From: Phyllobacteriaceae bacterium UBA1940 | GTDB taxonomy: Bacteria > Pseudomonadota > Alphaproteobacteria > Rhizobiales > Rhizobiaceae | Length of the DNA: 42,674 nucleotides | Assembly: GCA_002336975.1 (NCBI GenBank) | Contig: DDFA01000072.1 | Location: forward strand, 10,369 to 53,042 | Reading direction: 5' to 3' | Shown here: one piece after another, positions 16,284 to 24,189 of the stretch | Numbering within the stretch: position 1 is the first letter of the stretch | How the letters are laid out: each line of letters starts with the position of its first letter | Notes under the pieces: generated by a model | What the model saw: the letters and a program-made list of their open reading frames with translations, nothing else | What the model was told of the DNA's origin: nothing | Databases searched by the model: none | Made by a program: the position numbers and the translations under genes

Positions 16284-16315
16284 GCTTATCGGCGGCGCAT
16301 AAGCTGGCGCTTATG
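16284..16315. promoter_or_regulatory. Candidate operator: three GCTTAT half-sites
   Basis: A near-perfect palindrome CATAAGC-TGGC-GCTTATG (16298-16315) is preceded by another GCTTAT (16284-16289), giving three half-sites in alternating orientation. They lie about 100-130 bases upstream of the PepSY gene and after the tdk stop. This fits a binding site controlling the PepSY/cytochrome b561/LuxR operon, possibly by the operon's own regulator. A simple hairpin after tdk is the alternative. Confidence 0.4.
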
Positions 16316-16345
16316 ACGGCAGGTGCGACGAGACGGCCGGCCGGA

Positions 16346-16957
16346 TCAGCCGCGGGCGAATCCGAACATGTCGTCGGGATCGATGCGCCCCATTTCCTCT
16401 TCCCAGTGGCGGCGGCACAGCGACACATAGGCGTCCTTGCCGATCGCCACCTGCTCGCCCTGGCGGGCGACCTTGCCGTCGGGGCCAAGGCGAACCACCA
16501 TGGTCGCCTTGCGGCCGCAGCGGCAGATGGTGCGCACCTCGCGCATCTCGTCGGCGATCGCCAGCAGGGCCTTCGACCCCGAAAACAGCTTGCCCTGGAA
16601 ATCGGTGCGTAGCCCGTAGCACATGACCGGAATGCCGAGCCGGTCCGCGACGCGGGCCAGTTGCCAGACCTGGTCTTCCTCGAGAAACTGCGCCTCGTCG
16701 ACGAAGACGCAGTGGATGGTGTGGTGCTCGTGCGCCTCGGCGACCTGGGCGAACAGGTCGTCGCCGTCGCGAAACATTTCGGCGTCGGTTTCGAGGCCAA
16801 TGCGCGAGGAAATGTAACCGCCGTCCGGTTTCCGATAATGGCCGGCGACCAGCAGCATCGTGCGCATGCCGCGCTCGCGGTAGTTGTAGGACGCCTGCAA
16901 CAGCATGGTCGACTTGCCGGCGTTCATCGTGGCGTAGTGGAAATAGAGCTTGGCCAT
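16346..16957 (-). CDS. tdk: Thymidine kinase (type II)
   Basis: A 203-aa protein starting MAKLYFHYATMNAGKSTMLL, with the P-loop motif at about residues 9-17. It also has the VFVDEAQFL Walker B/DEAQ motif and the C-terminal zinc-site cysteines (ICRCGRKA and SLCRRHW). It phosphorylates thymidine to dTMP with ATP in the salvage pathway. The length matches E. coli-type Tdk. The frame is open further upstream, but ATG 16957 is the family start. The ribosome site is weak. It is transcribed apart from its neighbours and diverges from choX. Confidence 0.97.
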   Translation of the reverse strand: MAKLYFHYATMNAGKSTMLLQASYNYRERGMRTMLLVAGHYRKPDGGYISSRIGLETDAEMFRDGDDLFAQVAEAHEHHTIHCVFVDEAQFLEEDQVWQLARVADRLGIPVMCYGLRTDFQGKLFSGSKALLAIADEMREVRTICRCGRKATMVVRLGPDGKVARQGEQVAIGKDAYVSLCRRHWEEEMGRIDPDDMFGFARG

Positions 16958-17195
16958 CGTGTTGAGATAGCGCCGGCGGTGCGGCGTGGGGAGAGGCGGG
17001 GGCTTGCGTCCACCGAAAATTGCCCGGTGCGACGCCGCCGATGTCGCAGGCTGGACAAATCGCGCCGCTCCGTGCCGCCGGAATGGCTTGAAAGCATGGG
17101 TAAATGATGTTTGTTTCGGCCCATCAGACGAAAACGTCAATTGCTCCACGCCCCGGCAGGGAACGCCGGCGGGAGCCCGAACGGGAGAATGGATC

Positions 17196-18134
17196 ATGAC
17201 CTATCTGAAGACTGTCGCGCTGGCGATGGGCGTGTGCGCCGCGGCGCTGACGACGGCTGGAGCCGCCGAGCCGGACAGCTGCAAGGCGGTGCGCTTCGCC
17301 GACGTCGGCTGGACCGACATCGCCGCCACGACCGCGACCGCGTCGTTTGTGCTCAAGGCGCTCGGCTACGAGCCGACGACCCAGATACTGTCGGTGCCCG
17401 TCACCTATACGTCGCTGGCCAACAAGGACATCGACGTGTTCCTCGGCAACTGGATGCCGACGATGGAAGCCGACATCAAGCCGCACCTGGAGGCCAAGAC
17501 GGTCGAGACGCTGGTGACCAATCTGGAGGGCGCGAAATACACGCTCGCGGTGCCGAAATACACCTATGACGCCGGCCTCAAGAGCTTCGCCGACATCGCC
17601 AAGTTCAAGGACAAGCTCGGCAACAAGATTTATGGCATCGAGGCCGGCAATGACGGCAACCGCCTGATCCAGGGCATGATCGACGACAACAAGTTCGACC
17701 TCAAGGGTTTCGAACTGGTCGAGTCCTCGGAAGCGGGCATGCTGGCGGCGGTGCAGAAGGCGGCCGGCTCGAAACAGGACGTCGTGTTCCTCGGCTGGGA
17801 GCCGCATCCGATGAACGCCAATATCGACATGGCCTATCTTGACGGCGGCGACGACGTGTTCGGTCCGAACTATGGCGGCGCCATCGTGGCGACCAATGTG
17901 CGCGCCGGTTACACGACCGAATGCCCCAATGTCGGGACGCTGCTGAAGAACCTGATCTTCTCGCTGAAGATGGAAAACGAGATCATGGGCGAAATCCTGA
18001 ATGACGGAAAGTCGGCGGACGCGGCCGCCGCCGACTGGCTGAAAAAGAATCCGGCGACGATCGAGCCGTGGCTGGCGGGCGTCACCACTTTCGACGGCAA
18101 GCCCGGCCTCGACGCGGTGAAGGCGGCGCTGTAG
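17196..18134 (+). CDS. choX: Choline-binding periplasmic protein ChoX
   Basis: A 312-aa ABC-type solute-binding protein with a signal peptide ending near residue 23 and GGGAGA upstream of ATG 17196. Residues W39, D41, W86, Y115 and W201 fall exactly four positions before the aromatic-cage residues reported for Sinorhizobium meliloti ChoX (W43, D45, W90, Y119, W205), supporting choline specificity. The LGNWMPTMEADI and FLGWEPHPMN blocks hold two of them. It is followed by the permease and ATPase genes, giving a complete high-affinity choline importer that feeds glycine betaine synthesis or choline catabolism. A hairpin-forming repeat separates it from choW. Confidence 0.96.
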   Translation: MTYLKTVALAMGVCAAALTTAGAAEPDSCKAVRFADVGWTDIAATTATASFVLKALGYEPTTQILSVPVTYTSLANKDIDVFLGNWMPTMEADIKPHLEAKTVETLVTNLEGAKYTLAVPKYTYDAGLKSFADIAKFKDKLGNKIYGIEAGNDGNRLIQGMIDDNKFDLKGFELVESSEAGMLAAVQKAAGSKQDVVFLGWEPHPMNANIDMAYLDGGDDVFGPNYGGAIVATNVRAGYTTECPNVGTLLKNLIFSLKMENEIMGEILNDGKSADAAAADWLKKNPATIEPWLAGVTTFDGKPGLDAVKAAL

Positions 18135-18147
18135 CCGGCATTTTGGC

Positions 18148-18265
18148 GAGGGGGTCTGTCGCCCCCTCATCCGGCCCTTGGGGCCATCTTCTCCCCGAGG
18201 GGGTGAAGAAACCCGGCGGCGAAGCCGAGCGGGGTGAGGAGGAGGCGATACGTCGCGCCGCCTCC
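18148..18265. repeat. Dispersed palindromic repeat between choX and choW
   Basis: The gap starts with a hairpin of 7-base-pair arms GAGGGGG / CCCCCTC (18148-18168). It continues with CCCCTCATCCGGCCCTTGGGGCC and CTTCTCCCCGAGGGGGTGAAG, each self-complementary. This core is a very common intergenic repeat in rhizobia by general knowledge. Its place after the binding-protein gene suggests it stabilises the choX end of the transcript so the binding protein is made in excess over the permease (inference). Confidence 0.7.
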
Positions 18266-18276
18266 AGGGGGAAAAG

Positions 18277-19131
18277 ATGGACCCGATCAGCGAATGGTTC
18301 GCGAGCGCGAAGATCCCCGTGGGGCAATGGGGCAAGGCGTTCTTTGACTTTCTGACCAGAAATTTCGAATGGTTCTTCGACGCCATCGCCCGCGGGCTGA
18401 CCTGGTTTCTCGACGGCGCGATCGGGATGCTGCTCTGGTTTCCGCCGATCGTGGTGATCGCGGCCGTCGTGGCGTTCGCCTGGTATCTGCAGCGCTCGTG
18501 GAAGATATGCCTTTTCGTGCTGCTGGGGCTGTTGTTCATCCTCAACCAGAATCTTTGGAAAGAGACCATCGAAACACTGGTCCTGGTGGTGGGGGCGGCG
18601 TCGGCGTCGATGGCGATCGGCGTGCCGATCGGCATCTGGGCGGCGCACAGCCCGCGCGCATGGGCGTGGCTGAACCCGGTGCTGGACCTGATGCAGACGA
18701 TGCCGACATTCGTCTATCTGATCCCGGTGCTGATCCTCTTCGGGCTGGGCCTGGCGCCTGGCCTGCTGGTGACGGTGATCTTCGCCGCCCCGGCGCCGAT
18801 CCGGCTGACCTATCTCGGCATCACTTCGGTGCCCAAGCCGATGCTGGAGGCCGGCGCGGCGTTCGGCGCGACCAAACGCCAGCTTCTCTACAAGGTGGAA
18901 CTGCCGGCGGCGTTGCCGACGATCATGGCCGGCCTGACCCAGTGCATCATGCTGTGCCTGTCGATGGTTGTGATCGCGGCGCTGATCGGCGCCAACGGGC
19001 TGGGCAAGCCGGTGGTGCGGGCGTTGAACACGGTCAATATCCCGCTCGGCGTCGAGGCCGGCCTGGCGATCGTGGTGCTGGCGATCATCCTGGAACGGAT
19101 GAGCCGGGTCCGCGTGGGAGGCGGCAAATGA
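18277..19131 (+). CDS. choW: Choline ABC transporter permease ChoW
   Basis: A 284-aa inner-membrane permease of the ProW/OpuAB type, preceded by AGGGGGAAA. Residues 1-50 form an amphipathic N-terminus. Membrane segments follow, with the binding-protein-dependent transport core from about residue 95. The EAA-loop region KPMLEAGAAFGATKRQLLYKVELPAALPTIMAGL (about 188-221) contacts the ATPase. The ATPQ-like MQTMPTFVYLIPVLILFG motif is typical of quaternary-ammonium permeases. It overlaps choV by 4 bases (ATGA), so the two are translationally coupled. Confidence 0.96.
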   Translation: MDPISEWFASAKIPVGQWGKAFFDFLTRNFEWFFDAIARGLTWFLDGAIGMLLWFPPIVVIAAVVAFAWYLQRSWKICLFVLLGLLFILNQNLWKETIETLVLVVGAASASMAIGVPIGIWAAHSPRAWAWLNPVLDLMQTMPTFVYLIPVLILFGLGLAPGLLVTVIFAAPAPIRLTYLGITSVPKPMLEAGAAFGATKRQLLYKVELPAALPTIMAGLTQCIMLCLSMVVIAALIGANGLGKPVVRALNTVNIPLGVEAGLAIVVLAIILERMSRVRVGGGK

Positions 19132-20309
19132 GCGTCGCCGTCGAATTCAAGAATGTCGACATCATGTTCGGAGACAATCCGGCGCAGGCGCTGGCGATGC
19201 TCGACAAGGGCGCCGACCGCGCCGAAATCCTCGAGAAAACCGGGCAGGTGCTTGGCGCGGCAGGCGCCAACCTCCAGGTCAACGAGGGCGAGATTTCGGT
19301 GCTGATGGGGCTGTCGGGGTCGGGCAAGTCGACGCTGCTGCGCGCCGTCAACCGGCTCAACGTCGTGTCGCGTGGCGAAGTGCGGGTAAAGGACGGCGAC
19401 CGAATGGTCGACATCGTTACTTGCGACGAGCCGACATTGCGGCACATGCGCCAGAAGAACGTCGCCATGGTGTTCCAGCAGTTCGCGCTGCTGCCCTGGC
19501 GCACCGTCGCCGAAAATGTCGGCTTCGGGCTCGAACTGGCCGGAGTGCCCGAGGCCGAACGCAAGGAGCGCGTCGCCCGCCAGCTCAAACTGGTCAATCT
19601 CGACCAGTGGGCCGGCAAATACGCGCATGAACTGTCGGGCGGCATGCAGCAGCGCGTCGGCCTGGCGCGGGCGTTCGCCACCGAAGCGCCGATCCTGCTG
19701 ATGGACGAGCCGTTTTCGGCGCTCGATCCGCTGATCCGCACCAAGCTGCAGGACGAGCTGCTGGAACTGCAGGCGCGGATGAAGAAGACCATCATCTTCG
19801 TCAGCCACGACCTGGAAGAGGCGCTGAAGATCGGCAACCGGATCACCATCATGGAGGGTGGCCGGATCGTGCAGTCGGGCGCGCCGGAAGACATCGTGCT
19901 GAAGCCGGCCAACGCCTATGTGCGCGAGTTCATCTCCAATGTGAACCCGCTGTCGGTGCTGACCGCTTGGAACGTCATGCGCTCCAAGCACGAGCTGGAA
20001 AACGGCGGCAAGGGCTGGATCTGGCTCGACCGACGCAAGACGACACGGTTCAAGCTCGACAAGGACGGGTTCGTGGTGGCGGCGGAGCGCGACGGCAAGC
20101 CGGCGGTGTGGGTATCGTGCGACGACATCGAGAGCATGCCCGACGACGCGCCGCATGTGTTCTGGGCGAAACCGGCCACCAGCCTCAAGACGGTGATGCT
20201 CGCCATCCACCGCTCGCAGGCCTCGCCGGTGGCGCTGTTTGACGAACAGTCGCGCTTTGTCGGCGCGATCGGGGTCAGGGACGTGCTGAGCGCGGTGCTG
20301 CGCCGGTAG
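19128..20309 (+). CDS. choV: Choline ABC transporter ATP-binding protein ChoV
   Basis: A 393-aa ATPase of the ProV/OpuAA type. Visible motifs are Walker A GLSGSGKST, Q-loop MVFQQFALLPWRT, signature LSGGMQQRVGLARA, Walker B ILLMDEPFSALD and the H-loop FVSHDLEE. The C-terminal 110 residues form a regulatory extension resembling CBS-type modules in OpuA-like transporters, ending FDEQSRFVGAIGVRDVLSAVLRR. The N-terminus NVDIMFGDNPAQALAMLDKG is typical of the family. The gene begins inside the choW stop and ends the operon. It converges on the PLD gene with a 15-base gap and no obvious terminator. Confidence 0.96.
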   Translation: MSVAVEFKNVDIMFGDNPAQALAMLDKGADRAEILEKTGQVLGAAGANLQVNEGEISVLMGLSGSGKSTLLRAVNRLNVVSRGEVRVKDGDRMVDIVTCDEPTLRHMRQKNVAMVFQQFALLPWRTVAENVGFGLELAGVPEAERKERVARQLKLVNLDQWAGKYAHELSGGMQQRVGLARAFATEAPILLMDEPFSALDPLIRTKLQDELLELQARMKKTIIFVSHDLEEALKIGNRITIMEGGRIVQSGAPEDIVLKPANAYVREFISNVNPLSVLTAWNVMRSKHELENGGKGWIWLDRRKTTRFKLDKDGFVVAAERDGKPAVWVSCDDIESMPDDAPHVFWAKPATSLKTVMLAIHRSQASPVALFDEQSRFVGAIGVRDVLSAVLRR

Positions 20310-20324
20310 CGGCGCGACGTCGTC

Positions 20325-21710
20325 CTACAACTGACTTTCCACCGGCAGCCAGCGGACGATGCGCGCCAGCAGCCGCCGGGCGATGCCGGCATTGGGTTCG
20401 CGGCCGGTGCGGACAATGCGTTCGCCCTCGGCGCGATGCCAATGGATCAGGTTGCGCCTGATCGACAGCCGGTAGCTGACGTCGGGGTCGCGCTCGGCGG
20501 CGAAATGCTCGCGGAGCTTGCGCACCAGGCGGGCGTCTTCGAACACCACGCCCATCTCGGCGTTGAGCGAAATCGAGCGCGGATCGAAGTTCATCGAGCC
20601 GACGAAACCGATGCGGTCGTCGACGGTGAACGATTTGGTGTGCAGGCTGGCGCCTTTGGAGCCGAGCAGCGTCATCCTGCGCCGCCGGTTCGACGGCTGG
20701 AATTCGTAGAGCTCGACGCCGGCGCGCAGCAGCTTCTTGCGGTAGTTGGCGTAGGCGCCGTGCACGGCGGCGACGTCGGTGGCGGCCAGGGAATTGGTGA
20801 GCACGACGACGCTGGCGCCGCGCCTGACGATGCTGGCCAGGACCGCCGTGCCCCTGCGACCCGGGATGAAATAGGGCGAGACGATTTCGAGCCGCTCGCG
20901 GGCGGAGATCATTTTCGGCTGCAGTTCGCGCATCAGCCAGCTGCGCCCAAGCCGACCCTTCACCTTGTCCGGAGGATCGGACAGAACCTGGGCGCGTTCG
21001 CACCAGGCGAGGCCGCCGCGCGCGGCGAGGAATTCGTCGAGCGAAGCCGCGCCCTGGGTCAGCGGCCTGTCGTCGCTCGATCCCGCGACCGCCGATTGTG
21101 GCGGGCCGGCGACGACGCCGGGGTTGAGCTCGGTGACCGGGCGCGAGGCGCGGTGGGTCCAGAACCGTTCGAACACGGCATTGGTGTCGGCGACCGCGCG
21201 GCCGCGAATGACGACGTCGAGATCGCGGAAATTGGTGGAGGCGGCGCCGAAATATTCATCGGCGATGTTGCGGCCGCCGACGATCGCGACCCGGCTGTCG
21301 GCGATCCAGGCCTTGGCGTGCATGCGCCGTGTCATGGCGAAGACGCGCAGCACCATTTCCAGCCAGCGGAACAGGCTGCCATTGCGCAGGCCGCTCGGAT
21401 TGAACAGCCTGACCTCGATGTTGGGATGGGAGTCGAGGGCGAGATAGTGGTCGTCGCTCGCCTGCTGATTGATGTCGTCGATCAGGACGCGCACCTTGAC
21501 GCCGCGCCCGGCGGCGTCGAGGACCTCGCGCGCCAGCAATCTGCCGCTGCCGTCGTCGCGCCACATGTAATACATCAAATCAAGCGACTGCGTCGCCTCG
21601 CGCGCCGCGAGGATGCGCACGGCCAGCGCATCGGCGTTGTCGTCGACAATCAGCAGCCCGCTTCCGGCTTGCGCCGGGAGCGTATCGTCGGGGATGGCGG
21701 GGGCGTCCAT
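20325..21710 (-). CDS. Phospholipase D / ClsB-like protein
   Basis: A 461-aa PLD-superfamily enzyme without a clear N-terminal membrane anchor. It has two HKD motifs: MHAKAWIADSRVAIVGGRN and LHTKSFTVDDRIGFVGSMNF. Conserved companions are LDLMYYMWRDDGSGRLLARE, SPYFIPGRRGTAVLASI and LTNSLAATDVAAVHGAYANYRK. It starts 9 bases after the EEP-family gene, an arrangement like E. coli ybhP-clsB (ybhO), where ClsB makes cardiolipin. It is paralogous to the gene at 3.5 kb, which carries a membrane anchor that this protein lacks. Cardiolipin synthase activity is likely but not shown by sequence alone. Confidence 0.88.
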   Translation of the reverse strand: MDAPAIPDDTLPAQAGSGLLIVDDNADALAVRILAAREATQSLDLMYYMWRDDGSGRLLAREVLDAAGRGVKVRVLIDDINQQASDDHYLALDSHPNIEVRLFNPSGLRNGSLFRWLEMVLRVFAMTRRMHAKAWIADSRVAIVGGRNIADEYFGAASTNFRDLDVVIRGRAVADTNAVFERFWTHRASRPVTELNPGVVAGPPQSAVAGSSDDRPLTQGAASLDEFLAARGGLAWCERAQVLSDPPDKVKGRLGRSWLMRELQPKMISARERLEIVSPYFIPGRRGTAVLASIVRRGASVVVLTNSLAATDVAAVHGAYANYRKKLLRAGVELYEFQPSNRRRRMTLLGSKGASLHTKSFTVDDRIGFVGSMNFDPRSISLNAEMGVVFEDARLVRKLREHFAAERDPDVSYRLSIRRNLIHWHRAEGERIVRTGREPNAGIARRLLARIVRWLPVESQL

Positions 21711-21719
21711 CGCCTCGGC

Positions 21720-22541
21720 TCACGCGGCGTCGAGGTCCGCCTGCGCCTGGCGCTGACCGCCGAGCTTCAGCCGCGCCTTGAGCGGCAGATGGTCGGAGGC
21801 GACACGCGACAGCTCGGACTGGTGAACCTCGAGCGACGAGATCAGGCTGGCGGGGCGCGACAGGATGCGGTCGAGCGCCAGCAGCGGATATCGAGACGGA
21901 AAGCTTGGCAGCGCCGCGCCGAGTGGGCCGAAATGCGGCAGCATGGGCAGCAGCGAGGAACGGGTGCGCACCCGCCATTCGTTCAGGTCGCCGAGAATGA
22001 TGGTCGGACGTATGACGGAGGTGGCGGCTTCGACCAGCGTCGTGGCCTGGGCCGAACGCGAGCGCCGCAGCAGGCCGAAATGGGCGGCGATGACGCGCAG
22101 CGGCACGCCCTTGACCTCGAGGTCGACGATCAGGGCGCCGCGCGGCTCCAGTCCCGGCAGGCGGATCGGCTTCACGTCATGCACGGCGCCGGCGCGGATC
22201 AGGATCATATTGCCGTGCCAGCCGTGGCTGCGCGAATTCTGCGGGGTGTGGACGGGCAGCAGCCCGGTCATCTCAGACAGCGCCGCCAGGTCAAGCAGCC
22301 CGACCCGTTCGCCCAGCCGCTCATCGATCTCCTGCAGCGCGACGATATCGGCGTCGAGTTCGGCGATGACGGCGGCGGTACGCGCCGGATCGAAACGCCC
22401 GTCGACGCCGACGCACTTGTGCACGTTGTACGAGGCGATGGTCGTACACGCCTCGCCATCGTCAAGCTGGAAGGCGCGAGGCGCCTGCCGACGCAGCGCG
22501 GCGGCGAGCGAACGCGGCAGATTTTGCTTCTTGTCAATCAT
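21720..22541 (-). CDS. Endonuclease/exonuclease/phosphatase-family protein (YbhP-like)
   Basis: A 273-aa member of the metal-dependent EEP fold. Motifs run in order: TIASYNVHKC, VALQEIDE (metal-binding Glu), AAHFGLLRRSRSAQ, ILGDLNEWR (DxN), ALDRILSRP and the C-terminal ASDHLPL (catalytic His). I prefer ATG 22541 (MIDKKQNLPRSL), since the frame before it looks non-coding, although no strong ribosome site is visible. It precedes the PLD gene by 9 bases. As in ybhP-clsB, the pair may handle phospholipid head groups or phosphodiester products; the substrate is unknown. Confidence 0.88.
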   Translation of the reverse strand: MIDKKQNLPRSLAAALRRQAPRAFQLDDGEACTTIASYNVHKCVGVDGRFDPARTAAVIAELDADIVALQEIDERLGERVGLLDLAALSEMTGLLPVHTPQNSRSHGWHGNMILIRAGAVHDVKPIRLPGLEPRGALIVDLEVKGVPLRVIAAHFGLLRRSRSAQATTLVEAATSVIRPTIILGDLNEWRVRTRSSLLPMLPHFGPLGAALPSFPSRYPLLALDRILSRPASLISSLEVHQSELSRVASDHLPLKARLKLGGQRQAQADLDAA

Positions 22542-22660
22542 TCGCACCCGTCGGATCGCCCTGTATTGCAACAACGAACGCCCTTCCAACCGGTTCCGAC
22601 GTAGCACGTCGGACGCAGCGATGCGACCGTCGCGTCGCCGGACCTGGATACGACTTGTGG

Positions 22661-23284
22661 CTAGACGCCGGCCAAGAGCGCGTCGACGGTGTAGCGCATC
22701 GCCCGGGTTGCCTCCTCGGGAGATTTGAGTTGATCCCGTCGCAGATGAATCCAGACGTCGAAACTAAGCGCCGCGAACAGCGCGCAAAATCGAGTGCGGT
22801 CGTCGACCACGGATGGCGGCAGGAACTCGTTCATCAGTTCCATGTCGGAGACGACCGCGCAACGGTGCACCTCCTGGAGAAACGGCGACTGGAACTGGCG
22901 GGCGTTCGATTGGAGTTTGAACGGCATCACCAGTTCGAAAACCCTGGCGCGCCGTTCGATCATTTCCGACAGCATGGCCCGCCAGTCTGTCGAGGCGTAG
23001 GGCCTGTCGACGAGCGGGGCGACTTCGGCCTCAATCTGCTCGATGACCTCCTGATAGAGGCGATCCATATCCTCGAACTGGCGGAAGACAGTCCGCAATC
23101 CGACATTGGCCTCCTGCGCGACGCGTTCGGCGCTCGGCAGCATCTCGCCCTGGCGGATCAGGTTGATCAACGCCGCGACGATGCACTGGCGGCTGCGTTC
23201 CGAACGCAAACGGCGGCCGTCGGCCGCGCACTCAGCCTCCGCGGGCTGATTCAGTTTCGCGGCCGCTGACAACATGTGGACCAC
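22661..23284 (-). CDS. TetR/AcrR-family transcriptional regulator
   Basis: A 207-aa repressor-type protein. GTG 23284 with GGGAG 7 bases upstream is the best start; ATG 23275 is an alternative. The N-terminal helix-turn-helix lies around residues 31-75 (CIVAALINLIRQGEMLPSAERVAQEANVGLRTVFRQFEDMDRLY). The remaining residues form the helical ligand-binding domain, whose ligand is unknown. It lies 119 bases upstream of the EEP/PLD pair on the same strand, so it may control or be cotranscribed with those genes. Confidence 0.9.
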   Translation of the reverse strand: MVHMLSAAAKLNQPAEAECAADGRRLRSERSRQCIVAALINLIRQGEMLPSAERVAQEANVGLRTVFRQFEDMDRLYQEVIEQIEAEVAPLVDRPYASTDWRAMLSEMIERRARVFELVMPFKLQSNARQFQSPFLQEVHRCAVVSDMELMNEFLPPSVVDDRTRFCALFAALSFDVWIHLRRDQLKSPEEATRAMRYTVDALLAGV

Positions 23285-23431
23285 GATCTTTCTCCCTGTT
23301 CGGTTCGTTCAAGTAATAGTGAGCGGGTCTCCGGTAAGGTAGTGTTCCAAGCAGGAAAATCCACTTGGCCTGTCGGTCGAGGCGGGCGAGGCGGGACGAC
23401 CGGCAACCGCCGGCCGTCCCGCGCCAAGAAA

Positions 23432-23638
23432 TTACCTGCCCGAATAGTCGCCGGACGCGTTGATTTCGAAACCTTCCGTCGCCGACTGGCTGACGATGCC
23501 GCGATCATGCATGATCGCCGGCTGGGTCGACTGAATTTCGGTCGACTGGGCGTTGGAGTAGATCGGGGGAGCTTCCTGTGCGACGGCTGCGCCAGCGAGA
23601 GCGAAGAGGGCGACGGAAGCGGTGAGGATCCTGTTCAT
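23432..23638 (-). CDS. Small secreted protein, copy A of a tandem pair
   Basis: A 68-aa protein with AAGGA upstream of ATG 23638. A signal peptide (MNRILTASVALFALAGAAVAQ) is followed by a 47-residue mature part without cysteines. I do not recognise the family. It is the same length as the adjacent copy and identical at 52 of 68 positions. The blocks STQPAIMHDRGIVS and INASGDYSG are fully conserved, and substitutions cluster in the linker after the cleavage site. It resembles in style the short Rhizobiales-restricted periplasmic proteins (such as DUF680 members), but I cannot place it. The copies lie 74 bases apart on the same strand. Confidence 0.85.
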   Translation of the reverse strand: MNRILTASVALFALAGAAVAQEAPPIYSNAQSTEIQSTQPAIMHDRGIVSQSATEGFEINASGDYSGR

Positions 23639-23712
23639 TTCATTGTCCTTCAAAAAATTGGGTCAATCCTGGGAGGATGTGCGCGATTGCGCAGGCGTGG
23701 TCGGCTGGGCGG

Positions 23713-23919
23713 TTACTTGCCCGAATAGTCGCCGGACGCGTTGATGTTGAACCCGTCGGTCGCCGACGGGCTGACGATGCCGCGATCGTGCATGATCGCG
23801 GGCTGGGTCGACTGCTGTTCGGTTGCCCGGGAGGCGCTGTAAAGGGCGGGAGCTTCCTGGGCGGAGGCTGCGCCAGCAAGCGCGAGAAGTGCGACCGAAG
23901 CGGTGATTAACTTGTTCAT
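23713..23919 (-). CDS. Small secreted protein, copy B of a tandem pair
   Basis: A 68-aa protein with signal peptide MNKLITASVALLALAGAASAQ and mature sequence EAPALYSASRATEQQSTQPAIMHDRGIVS..., ending NINASGDYSGK. It is transcribed first of the pair. It differs from copy A at 16 positions, mostly conservative or confined to the linker, so both copies appear to be under purifying selection. No metal, heme or enzyme motif is visible. Function unknown. Confidence 0.85.
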   Translation of the reverse strand: MNKLITASVALLALAGAASAQEAPALYSASRATEQQSTQPAIMHDRGIVSPSATDGFNINASGDYSGK

Positions 23920-24044
23920 TTCATTTGCCTTTCAATTCCGGCGGCGGAGCGTGTTTGCGTCGTCTCCCTTCGCCTGACGGTGAAATAGGCAGCGATAGTG
24001 CCAATAACAAGTGGCATTTCCAGTGTCACAATCACGAACCCGTG

Positions 24045-24100
24045 AGCCCGCTCTGCAAACGCCGTAAAGCGGGCCTGGGGTTTGACGCGCCGGGCTTTTT
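24045..24100 (+). promoter_or_regulatory. Candidate attenuator in the fhs leader
   Basis: AGCCCGCT at 24045-24052 can pair in two exclusive ways. It can pair with AGCGGGC (24068-24074), a 7-bp hairpin. Or its AGCCCG part can pair with CGGGCT (24091-24096), which runs straight into a five-T stretch as a terminator would. The region is about 90-145 bases before the fhs start. No known riboswitch consensus matches convincingly. Confidence is modest because the long-range stem has only six pairs. Confidence 0.35.
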
Positions 24101-24189
24101 GTGTCGCTTTCCGAAAAAGATGCGCCTGTTTTGGAACGGCGCAAACGCGCGGCGCGCGCTTTGATCGCGCCAACGCTTCGGGGGATTCA

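Noticed and set aside
20436..22604. Very long open frame on the plus strand opposite the PLD and EEP genes
   Set aside because: It lies antisense to two genes with clear motifs. In GC-rich DNA the opposite strand is often stop-free; its protein is low-complexity and matches no family.
24041..24100. ZTP (pfl) riboswitch upstream of fhs
   Set aside because: The GCGGGCCTGGGG stretch only loosely resembles the conserved 3' CCGCCUGGGCA element, and the 5' GGGUCGUGAC part is missing.
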